Source: Filobacillus milosensis (GTDB lineage Bacteria; Bacillota; Bacilli; Bacillales; Alkalibacillaceae). From it: a stretch of DNA of 64,000 bases. The notes beneath the pieces are model-generated. The model searched no databases, was not told where the DNA came from, and saw only the letters and a program-made list of their open reading frames with translations. The translations under genes and the position numbers were made by a program. The stretch covers positions 186,001 through 250,000 of the forward strand of contig NZ_SOPW01000004.1 of NCBI RefSeq assembly GCF_004402015.1. Reading direction: 5' to 3'. The first letter of the stretch is position 1. Each line of letters starts with the position of its first letter. This document shows positions 56,375-64,000 of this stretch, in pieces.

Positions 56375-58223
56375 TAGAACCATCCCCCTTTTCATCTTCT
56401 AAATCTTCTTTATGAACATGATAACCTAAGTCATCTTTGAACGAACGGTAAAGCATGCTTCCGGCTGTAATACCAAAACCAATAACGGCTAACACCCAAT
56501 ACGTTCCTTGGAACATTACACCGAATCCTGCGATGAATAAACCAAGTGACATCATAAATGGCACGAATGAGTTATTCGGCATGTGAATATCGCCTAATGG
56601 TGTCGCAGGTTGAATTTTACCGTTACCTTCAGTCTTCTCAATCCATAATGGATCTAAACCACGCACTAAAGGTTCTTGTTTAAAGTTATAAAAAGGAGGT
56701 GGTGAAGGAATTGCCCATTCTAGGGTACGAGCATCCCAAGGGTCTCCTGAAACTTTAACACCTTTAACTTGAGTAATAATAACGTTGTAAAGAAATACAA
56801 TTGTACCAACTGCCATAAAGAATGCACCAATTGTACTAATTAAATTAAACAAATCTAAACCTTGATCAGGTAAGAACTTCCAGTAACGACGTGGCATACC
56901 CATTAATCCTAAGAAGTGTTGAATAAAGAATGTTAAATGGAATCCAATAAAGAATAACCAGAAGAACCAGTGATTTAGTTTTTCGTTTAACATCGTACCA
57001 AACATTTTTGGCCACCAGTAGATAATGCCGGCAAATAAACCTAATACCACACCACCAACGATAACGTAGTGGAAGTGTGCAACTACAAAGTAAGAATCAT
57101 GGTATTGGAAGTCAGCTGCAGCAGATGCCAACATAACACCTGTCATACCACCAATAGTAAATGTTGGGATAAACCCTAATGCAAAGACCATTGGTGAAGT
57201 TAAGCGAATACTTCCTCCCCATAATGTAAATAACCAGTTAAAGATCTTAATACCAGTTGGAACCGCAATGGCCATTGTAGCAACTGCGAAAATTGAGTTA
57301 GCTATCGGACCTAAACCAACTGTAAACATGTGGTGTGCCCAAACCATGAAACCTAAGAATGCGATTAATACTGTTGCGAATACCATCGATGAATAACCGA
57401 ATAAACGCTTCTTAGCAAATGTTGGGATAACCTCACTGAATACACCAAACGCTGGTAAAATCAGAATATATACTTCTGGGTGTCCAAATATCCAGAATAA
57501 GTGCTCCCATATAATGGCGTTACCACCCATGGCAGGGTCAAAGAAATTAGCACCGAACAAACGGTCAAATGTTAACATAAATAACCCTACTGTTAATGCT
57601 GGGAATGCAAATAAAATAAGTACACTGGCAATGAATGCAGTCCAAGTAAATAATGGCATTCTCATGTATGTCATTCCGGGTGCACGCATATTAACAACAG
57701 TTACAATGAAGTTAATACCACCCATTAATGTACCGAAACCGGATATCTGAAGACCTATAGCGTAGAAATCTACACCATGTCCTTCTGAAAAAATTGATAA
57801 TGGCGCGTATGCCGTCCAACCTGCATCAGGTGCACCTGTTACAAACCATGATACATTTAGCATTACACCACCAAAGAAAAATAACCAAAAACCTAACGAG
57901 TTAACAAACGGAAACGCGACGTCACGTGCACCAATTTGTAAAGGTACAACTGCGTTCATTAGCGCGAAAATCAAAGGCATCGCTGCTAAGAAAATCATCG
58001 TCGTTCCGTGCATGGTTAATACTTCATTATAAAATTGAGCTGAAATAAACTCGTTGTTTGGACTAATTAATTGAATACGAATGAGCATGGCTTCGAGTCC
58101 ACCGAGAATAAAGAAGAAAATCCCAGCGACTAAATATAAAATCCCAATTTTTTTGTGGTCTACAGTCGTTAAGTAATCCCATAATGCAGCCCCAAAGCCA
58201 GCTTTTCTAGCTGTTGCGCTCAC
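56367..58223 (-). CDS. ctaD: Cytochrome caa3 oxidase subunit I
   Basis: Catalytic heme-copper subunit, 618 residues, with about 14 membrane helices. The low-spin heme histidine lies in VLTMHGTTMIFLA near residue 70, the CuB-linked HPEVYILILPAFG near residue 248, and the heme a3 and low-spin heme ligands in YHDSYFVVAHFHYVIVGGVV near residue 383. Length matches B. subtilis CtaD. It follows ctaC after 36 bases. Confidence 0.97.
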   Translation of the reverse strand: MSATARKAGFGAALWDYLTTVDHKKIGILYLVAGIFFFILGGLEAMLIRIQLISPNNEFISAQFYNEVLTMHGTTMIFLAAMPLIFALMNAVVPLQIGARDVAFPFVNSLGFWLFFFGGVMLNVSWFVTGAPDAGWTAYAPLSIFSEGHGVDFYAIGLQISGFGTLMGGINFIVTVVNMRAPGMTYMRMPLFTWTAFIASVLILFAFPALTVGLFMLTFDRLFGANFFDPAMGGNAIIWEHLFWIFGHPEVYILILPAFGVFSEVIPTFAKKRLFGYSSMVFATVLIAFLGFMVWAHHMFTVGLGPIANSIFAVATMAIAVPTGIKIFNWLFTLWGGSIRLTSPMVFALGFIPTFTIGGMTGVMLASAAADFQYHDSYFVVAHFHYVIVGGVVLGLFAGIIYWWPKMFGTMLNEKLNHWFFWLFFIGFHLTFFIQHFLGLMGMPRRYWKFLPDQGLDLFNLISTIGAFFMAVGTIVFLYNVIITQVKGVKVSGDPWDARTLEWAIPSPPPFYNFKQEPLVRGLDPLWIEKTEGNGKIQPATPLGDIHMPNNSFVPFMMSLGLFIAGFGVMFQGTYWVLAVIGFGITAGSMLYRSFKDDLGYHVHKEDLEDEKGDGSNG

Positions 58224-58259
58224 GCTATTAACCTCCCTTTAGAAATGATGTCCCAAATA

Positions 58260-59519
58260 CTACTCATCATTGTTTTCTTCACTAGAACCTTCATTAGATC
58301 CATCAGAAGACTCATCGCTACCTTGTGATGATTCTTCATCTTTATTATCTTCTTGAGATTCACCTTGACCTTCAGTCTCTTCTTCCTCTTTAGGGAATAA
58401 TGATTTTAAATCTGAATCTTTATAAACACCATCTTTAGCATTTTCAGGTGTAATTCCACTAGGACTTAACGTCATTAAGTATTCAGCAATTTTTGCTGCT
58501 TCTTCATCTGATAATTCATATGGAGCAGAAGTCATTTGGTTACCTGGCTTCATGTTTCCATCCTCACCTAGACCTTTAGTTTGAATCCATTCAACAAGAT
58601 TCTCTTTATTATAGTCTAAGTAACCGCCTAATTTGATACGATCACCAAAGTTAGTTAAGTTTGGTCCAATTTTGTTCGGACTAGAACCAATGGCATGACA
58701 AGTCATACAATTGTCTTGGAATAATTGCTGACCTTCTTGGGCTGTAGCTGATTCAGGAGTTTCTTCACCAGTTACACCCTGCATATCTTTAATCCACTGT
58801 TCAAACTCACCAGGACTAACAGCTATTACTTTAAAGTCCATAATGGAGTGAGAAGGACCACATAATTCAGCACATTTACCCCAGTAAACGCCTTCTTCTT
58901 TAGCAAGTAATGTCATTTCATTTGTGTTACCTGTCGGATTGACGTCCATCTTACCATCAATTGACGGTACCCAGAATGAGTGAATAACATCTTGAGATCC
59001 CATAGATAAATAAACTCTACGGTCGACAGGAATATATAATTCCTGACTCGTTGAAACTTCCATGTCTTGATACTCGAAGTGCCACCAGTATTGTGCACCA
59101 GTTATGTTCACCCATAATGAATCCTGTTCTTCACCTTCTTCATTTAATTCAGGTGATGTATCCGCAAGTGCGAACGTATACTGAACAGTTGGAACTGCTA
59201 AAATAAGTAATAAAATAATTGGAATAACAGTCCATAAAGTTTCTAATGCATGATTTCCTTCCGTTTGTTTCGGCATGAAATCCGGATCGTCTTTTTTCTG
59301 ACGATACTTAACGATAACAAACGTATAAATCACCATAACTACAACAAATACAACTAACATGATGATAATACTTAGAATCATCAAGTCATAAATCATTTCT
59401 GCACCTTCACCTTTTGGTTGAAGAGCACTAAGAAATGGTTTACCAGTACAACCTGATAAAACAAGTGCAAGTACGACCAAAGCAAATATGGCTTTGAATT
59501 TACTCATCCACCCTTTCAT
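58260..59519 (-). CDS. ctaC: Cytochrome caa3 oxidase subunit II with fused cytochrome c
   Basis: A 419-residue lipoprotein. The lipobox LVLSGCTGKP near residue 22 marks a lipid-modified cysteine. Two membrane helices follow, then the CuA domain with CAELCGPSHSIMDFKV near residue 208. A cytochrome c domain with CMTCHAIG (CXXCH) near residue 271 and methionine region GNMKPGNQMTSAPYELSDEE completes it. An acidic serine- and glutamate-rich tail of about 45 residues follows residue 370 and is longer than usual. Start is 59519; 59522 is equally near. Confidence 0.94.
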   Translation of the reverse strand: MKGWMSKFKAIFALVVLALVLSGCTGKPFLSALQPKGEGAEMIYDLMILSIIIMLVVFVVVMVIYTFVIVKYRQKKDDPDFMPKQTEGNHALETLWTVIPIILLLILAVPTVQYTFALADTSPELNEEGEEQDSLWVNITGAQYWWHFEYQDMEVSTSQELYIPVDRRVYLSMGSQDVIHSFWVPSIDGKMDVNPTGNTNEMTLLAKEEGVYWGKCAELCGPSHSIMDFKVIAVSPGEFEQWIKDMQGVTGEETPESATAQEGQQLFQDNCMTCHAIGSSPNKIGPNLTNFGDRIKLGGYLDYNKENLVEWIQTKGLGEDGNMKPGNQMTSAPYELSDEEAAKIAEYLMTLSPSGITPENAKDGVYKDSDLKSLFPKEEEETEGQGESQEDNKDEESSQGSDESSDGSNEGSSEENNDE

Positions 59520-59612
59520 CATCAATACCTCTCTTTCTCTTATTAATCTAAAGTTGTTGAATACATTATATAAATTTTATTAAGAAAAAGAAATTTTTCT
59601 TAATTTACATAA

Positions 59613-60539
59613 TTAAACAATTGGTAATGTGGCTATAACTAGCCCAACAAAAAAGAAAGTTAAATAATTTAATGAATAGATAAACATCCACTTAGCCCAG
59701 CGGTCATCATCTTTCATTTTAAAACCATAAAAAGCAATGGCTAACCATCCAACGTTTAGTAATGTTGCAAATACTACAAATATTGTACCTAAAGAAAAGA
59801 AATAAAATGGTAGAGGCAATAAACAAATCGTATAAACCAATATCTGTCGCTTAGTAATATTATTACCATAAACAACAGGTAACATTGGTATACCAGCTTG
59901 TCTATATTCTTCTCGTTTTCTTATTGCTAATGCTAGAAAATGAGGAGTTTGCCAAATAAACATCACTAAAAATAGCACGAATGCTGCTGGATGTAATGCC
60001 GGGTCAACGGCAGCCCAACCAATTAACGGCGGTGCAGCTCCTGAGAAACTGCCAACAACTGTGTTAATAGTATACTTTCTTTTCGACCAAATGGTATACA
60101 AAACCACGTATACAAACCAACCCATGAAACCAAATAATGCAGCTACTGGAGTTGTTAGGTATAGTAATAATAAACCTGCCGCAGTAAACACAATTCCCAT
60201 TAAAAGAATTAAGTTTAAAGGAATTGTTCCAGTAATGGTCGGCCGCTTTTTAGTTCTTGCCATAGCATGATCAATATCACGATCATACCAATTATTTATA
60301 ACACACCCTCCAGCTATAACTAGTGCTGTACCAGACATAGCTAGGAAGAAAGTTAACCAATTAAAAGTTTGGTTAGTAAAATATAAGGCTAACCAAAGTC
60401 CAGCAAAAGCTGTTATTAAATTTGAATTAATGATTCCTATTTTAATAAGGGCTAAAAAATCACTCCAATAAAGCTTTAATGAATTTGTACGATGTTCAAG
60501 CCCTGACATTGATGTTTGAATAGAACGAGGTTCACTCAT
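59613..60539 (-). CDS. ctaB: Protoheme IX farnesyltransferase
   Basis: Adds farnesyl to heme b to make heme O for the oxidase; 308 residues with about nine membrane helices. The prenyl-binding motif NNWYDRDIDHAMARTKKRP lies near residue 82, and MFIWQTPHFLALAIRKREEY near residue 192 is a second signature. It precedes ctaC and is divergent from ctaA. Confidence 0.95.
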   Translation of the reverse strand: MSEPRSIQTSMSGLEHRTNSLKLYWSDFLALIKIGIINSNLITAFAGLWLALYFTNQTFNWLTFFLAMSGTALVIAGGCVINNWYDRDIDHAMARTKKRPTITGTIPLNLILLMGIVFTAAGLLLLYLTTPVAALFGFMGWFVYVVLYTIWSKRKYTINTVVGSFSGAAPPLIGWAAVDPALHPAAFVLFLVMFIWQTPHFLALAIRKREEYRQAGIPMLPVVYGNNITKRQILVYTICLLPLPFYFFSLGTIFVVFATLLNVGWLAIAFYGFKMKDDDRWAKWMFIYSLNYLTFFFVGLVIATLPIV

Positions 60540-60925
60540 AGTATTCGCCGTCCCCTCATTAATCGTTTAGTTTTAAGAGAATATACTCTCTATGTACTAA
60601 AATGTTGTAACCATAGCTATTGTACCATTTAATTTTCTTTACTTCTATTTAACCACACAAAATCATTTTTAGATGTGAAAAATATGTGAAAAAAACAGCC
60701 CCAAAAAATAAATTAGCATATTTTATCGAAAAATGTCAGTACCAAAATGAAATATTTAATATTTTTCACACTTTGTTTAAATTTTAACTTATCCGAACTG
60801 AGCTCTATAATAAGAATTAATAAACTTAAAGTGTTATAATTTTGTAAAGAAATTCGTTTCCATCAGACAAATATTTATATTACGATAGGAATTAGGCATT
60901 TGGCAATGAATCGAGGTGAACAACC
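60540..60925. promoter_or_regulatory. ctaA-ctaB divergent control region
   Basis: This 386-base gap holds no gene. Three identical 9-mers TGTGAAAAA are present: two in direct repeat 11 bases apart (60674-60682 and 60685-60693) and one inverted (60762-60770). In B. subtilis this gap is controlled by ResD, whose sites have a TTTGTGAAT-like core, so these may be its sites. A TATAAT at 60835-60840 could be the ctaA -10 box, without a clear -35. Confidence 0.5.
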
Positions 60926-61849
60926 ATGAAAAAGTTATTTCAACCTAAACCTGTTGCCCTTATTTCATTAATATCGATGTTAATCGTTTTAATAGGTGGC
61001 GCATTAGTTACAAAAACCGGATCAGGTTTAGGGTGTGGTCGTAGTTGGCCACTCTGTAATGGTGAATTAATTCCTTCAAATATAACATTTGAATTAATTA
61101 TAGAGTTTAGTCATAGAGCAACAACTGGTCTAGCCATTATTTTTGTCGGACTGTTAACGATTATTGCTTGGCGGCAATATAACTATATTAAAGAAACGAG
61201 ATTCCTAGTTGTTTTAACAATTGTATTTTTCATTTTACAATCATTGCTAGGTGCGGGTGCGGTTTTATTTGAACAGACAAGTTTAATTAAAGCTTTACAC
61301 TTCGGAATATCTTTAGTTTCTTTTGCAAGTGTATTTTTATTAACATTGATTATTTTTAACATAGACGAGAAATTCCATACAGAACAACTAAATCTGCCTA
61401 AGAATCTAAGAATTCAGTTTTATAGCCTATTTGTTTATACGCTGGTTGTCGTTTATTCTGGAGCGCTGGTCAGACATAAATCAGCAAGCTTAGTATGTAG
61501 AGATTGGCCACTTTGTTTTAATGACCAAGCTTTTCTATTTAGTAGTCTCACTTTAGAGCAGTGGATACAAATGGGACACAGACTCTTAGCGGGTTTATTA
61601 TTTATATGGGTAATTACTTTATTAGTCTATATGTGGCGAAAATATACTAACCTTGAATTTATTAAGAAATCTTGGCTGATCGCAAGCTTTTTAATCATTT
61701 GCCAAGTACTTTTAGGTGCATTAGTTGTCATCACACTTATGAATGAAGTCATTGCTTTAATGCACTCGTTATTTATCTCACTATTTTTCGCATTATTGTG
61801 TTACATGTTATTGTTAGCAAGAAGAAGTGCTAAAAAAAATAAGGGCTAA
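60926..61849 (+). CDS. ctaA: Heme A synthase
   Basis: Converts heme O to heme A; 307 residues with eight membrane helices. The cysteine pairs CGRSWPLC near residue 33 and CRDWPLC near residue 191 occupy equivalent loops, and the heme histidines lie in IEFSHRATTG, IKALHFGISL, QMGHRLLAG and ALMHSLFIS. The ATG follows GAGGTG. It is divergent from ctaB, as in B. subtilis. Confidence 0.95.
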   Translation: MKKLFQPKPVALISLISMLIVLIGGALVTKTGSGLGCGRSWPLCNGELIPSNITFELIIEFSHRATTGLAIIFVGLLTIIAWRQYNYIKETRFLVVLTIVFFILQSLLGAGAVLFEQTSLIKALHFGISLVSFASVFLLTLIIFNIDEKFHTEQLNLPKNLRIQFYSLFVYTLVVVYSGALVRHKSASLVCRDWPLCFNDQAFLFSSLTLEQWIQMGHRLLAGLLFIWVITLLVYMWRKYTNLEFIKKSWLIASFLIICQVLLGALVVITLMNEVIALMHSLFISLFFALLCYMLLLARRSAKKNKG

Positions 61850-61865
61850 AAGCCCTTATTTTTTT
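61838..61865. terminator. Bidirectional terminator of ctaA and pyc
   Basis: Arms AATAAGGGCT and AGCCCTTATT with a three-base loop, followed by a T-run on the plus strand. It overlaps the end of ctaA and the stop codon of pyc. Confidence 0.88.
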
Positions 61866-64000
61866 ATTCTACTTCTATAAGTAAATCTCCACTCTCAATA
61901 GCTTCTCCATCTTTAACGTGTACCTTCTTTACAAACCCTTCAAATGGTGCCTGAACCGTTGTTTCCATTTTCATAGACTCTGTTATCATTAAATGATCAT
62001 TCTTGCCTACTTTCTCGCCTTCTTTAACTAAAACATTAATCACTGTTCCTGGCATCGATGCCCCAATGTGATTAGGATTGCCTTTGTCAGCTTTTACTCG
62101 TTGCTGAAGGACATTTTCCACATTTTCATCACGTACAATAACTTCACGAGGCTGACCATTCAATTCGAAGTACACAACTCTATTACCATCTTTTTGAGCT
62201 TCTCCTATAGATACCAGCTTCACGATTAATGTCTTTCCTTGCTCAATTTCCACAGCAATTTCTTCACCTAATCTTAATCCGTATAGGAATGAAGGGGTAT
62301 TTAAGACCGATACATCGCCATATTTTTCTACGAAATCTTGATACTCATTATATACCTTTGGATAAAGAGCATAAGATATAATTTCTAGATCTGTAACCTG
62401 TCGATCTAGTTTTTCATATAATTGTTCTTTTAAAGCTTCAAAGTTAATACTTTTTAGGTGTTCGCCTGGACGGCTTGTAATGGCTTCTCTACCTTTTAAT
62501 ATAATGCGCTGTAACTCTTTAGGGAAGCCTTGATATGGTTGACCAATGTACCCTTGGAAAAACTCTACGACTGAATCAGGGAAATCTAATGAATCACCTT
62601 TATCATAGACATCATCTACTGTTAATTCGTTTTGAACCATAAATAATGCCATATCACCAACAATTTTAGATGACGGTGTTACCTTGATAATATCACCAAA
62701 CATATCGTTTACTTTACGATACATTGCTTTAACTTCATCCCACCGTTCACCTAACCCCACTGCTTTTGCCTGTTGTTGCAGGTTACTATATTGTCCTCCA
62801 GGCATTTCATGAAAGTAAATTTCAGAATGTGGAGCCTTTAATCCATTTTCATAAGGTGCGTAGTAATCTCTTACATCTTCCCAATATCTTGCCAATTCAT
62901 CGTATGCTTTTATATTTAATTCAGGCTGGCGCTCATCATGTTCTAAAGCATAATACAAGCTATTCGCACTAGGCTGTGATGTACTTCCAGCCATTGAGCT
63001 CACTGCTACATCAACAGCATCTACACCCGCTTCAACGGCTTTAGCATACATAAAAATACCATTACCGCTTGTATCATGCGTGTGTAAATGAATCGGGATC
63101 TGCACTTCCTTTTTTAATGCTGAAATTAATTGATAAGCTGCTTCAGGCTTTAATAGCCCTGCCATATCTTTAATCCCTAAAATATGCGCACCAGCATCTT
63201 CAAGCTCTTTAGCCAATTTTAAATAATAGTCTAAATCATATTTAGGTCGAGACGAATCTAGGATATCCCCTGTATAACACATAGAAGCTTCAGCTATTTT
63301 GCCTTGCTTTCTAACAGCTTCTATTGCTGGTTTCATACCTTCAACCCAGTTTAAACTGTCAAAAATTCTGAAGACATCAATACCCATTTGAGCACTATGT
63401 TCTACGAATTTATCGATAACATTATCAGGGTAGTTCTTATAACCAACTGCATTACTTGCACGCAATAACATTTGGAATAAAACATTTGGCATCTTTTCAC
63501 GTAATTTACTTAATCTCTCCCATGGATTTTCACGTAAAAAGCGGTAAGACACATCAAATGTAGCGCCTCCCCACATTTCAACAGAAAACAGATTGGGCTG
63601 AAGTTTTGCAGTTGGTTCAGCAATATCTAACAAGTCTTTTGTTCTAACGCGTGTAGCCAACAAGGATTGGTGTGCATCTCTAAAAGTAGTATCAGTTAAT
63701 TGAACCTTCTTTTGACCTTTTAACCAATTCGCAACAGCTTCTGGTCCTTGTTCATCTAAGATTTGTTTAGTCCCTTTTGGATAATCTTCATTTAAATCAA
63801 TTTTAGGTGTTCTTGGTTCTGAGAATAAAGGCTTTTTTTCCTGTCCATTTCTCATTGGTCCGTTTATAGTTGTGTATCCTAAATAAGACAATAATTTTGT
63901 ACCACGGTCTTTTCGTTTAGGAAATACAAACAGTTCAGGTGAGCTGTCGATAAATGTTGTGTCATAAGTTCCATTTAAGAATTTTTCGTGCAGTATAACG
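61864..64000 (-). CDS. pyc: Pyruvate carboxylase, 3' part (5' end outside the window)
   Basis: About 711 codons are visible, and the reading frame continues in phase through base 64000, so the window cuts the gene. Segments before residue MSYLGYTTI include HEKFLNGTYDTTFIDSSPEL, the end of the biotin carboxylase domain. The carboxyltransferase domain starts LTDTTFRDAHQSLLATRV and has the metal site PIHLHTHDTSGNG. The C-terminal biotin domain ends in ITESMKMETTVQAP, where the lysine is biotinylated. Pyc is adjacent to ctaA in B. subtilis too. It makes oxaloacetate. Confidence 0.97.
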   Translation of the reverse strand, partial: VILHEKFLNGTYDTTFIDSSPELFVFPKRKDRGTKLLSYLGYTTINGPMRNGQEKKPLFSEPRTPKIDLNEDYPKGTKQILDEQGPEAVANWLKGQKKVQLTDTTFRDAHQSLLATRVRTKDLLDIAEPTAKLQPNLFSVEMWGGATFDVSYRFLRENPWERLSKLREKMPNVLFQMLLRASNAVGYKNYPDNVIDKFVEHSAQMGIDVFRIFDSLNWVEGMKPAIEAVRKQGKIAEASMCYTGDILDSSRPKYDLDYYLKLAKELEDAGAHILGIKDMAGLLKPEAAYQLISALKKEVQIPIHLHTHDTSGNGIFMYAKAVEAGVDAVDVAVSSMAGSTSQPSANSLYYALEHDERQPELNIKAYDELARYWEDVRDYYAPYENGLKAPHSEIYFHEMPGGQYSNLQQQAKAVGLGERWDEVKAMYRKVNDMFGDIIKVTPSSKIVGDMALFMVQNELTVDDVYDKGDSLDFPDSVVEFFQGYIGQPYQGFPKELQRIILKGREAITSRPGEHLKSINFEALKEQLYEKLDRQVTDLEIISYALYPKVYNEYQDFVEKYGDVSVLNTPSFLYGLRLGEEIAVEIEQGKTLIVKLVSIGEAQKDGNRVVYFELNGQPREVIVRDENVENVLQQRVKADKGNPNHIGASMPGTVINVLVKEGEKVGKNDHLMITESMKMETTVQAPFEGFVKKVHVKDGEAIESGDLLIEVE

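Noticed and set aside
61864-63891. A complete 675-residue pyruvate carboxylase fragment starting at 63891
   Set aside because: The frame continues without a stop to base 64000 and the codon at 63891 is an internal TTG, so the gene is cut by the window and not a short form.

Overview
This window is low-GC, core-chromosome DNA of an endospore-forming Firmicute, most likely a member of the Bacillaceae. The evidence is the conserved Bacillus-type gene order, three forespore or mother-cell genes (spoIIGA, sigE, sigG), spoVD, spoVE and rsfA, PyrR attenuation, a T-box, and strong GGAGG ribosome binding sites. MurE carries the DNPR signature for meso-diaminopimelate, so the wall is probably DAP-type. 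Several proteins are acidic, including a long acidic tail on CtaC, which would suit a salt-tolerant relative such as the Virgibacillus/Oceanobacillus/Alkalibacillus group. The genus assignment is inference only.

Layout, mostly on the minus strand. Bases 1-4726 hold the 5' part of the pyrimidine operon (pyrR, pyrP, pyrB, pyrC, start of carA), with a promoter and two PyrR attenuators. Bases 4723-9662 hold rluD, lspA and ileS, the last behind a complete isoleucine T-box leader. Bases 9668-16705 hold the divIVA-ylm cluster (ylmH, ylmG, sepF, ylmE, pgeF, ylmC) and the sporulation sigma locus sigG-sigE-spoIIGA. Bases 16777-17925 hold a two-gene queuosine operon (queF and a YhhQ-type transporter) under a preQ1-I riboswitch. 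Bases 17979-34992 hold the division and cell-wall (dcw) cluster from ftsZ up to mraZ, with an MraZ operator but without murG. Bases 35113-41210 hold bshC, a DUF3397 gene, a panE-like gene, ylbP, rsfA, an enoyl-CoA hydratase-like gene, rpmF and ylbN.

The remaining part continues the ylb region: tmcAL, ylbL, ylbK, ylbJ, coaD, rsmD, an unknown anchored protein, a small unknown protein, ylbG, ricF, ylbD and ylbA. It is followed by a YtvI-like permease and the caa3-oxidase genes ctaM, ctaG, ctaF, ctaE, ctaD, ctaC, ctaB and divergent ctaA. An ECF sigma factor and its DUF4179 anti-sigma partner sit between ctaF and ctaG. The window ends inside pyruvate carboxylase, whose 5' part lies beyond base 64000.

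Most genes are ordinary Bacillaceae backbone. The most unusual signal is a GC-rich repeat family with three copies (6321-6443, 13699-13995, 40113-40285), all in the same orientation. The copies keep the same outer inverted arms but exchange their inner hairpins. Each lies at a point where gene order differs from Bacillus subtilis. Other points of interest are a possible attenuator ahead of spoVE, a spoIIG-like promoter with a long spacer placed inside an upstream terminator, and a structured region upstream of rsmD.
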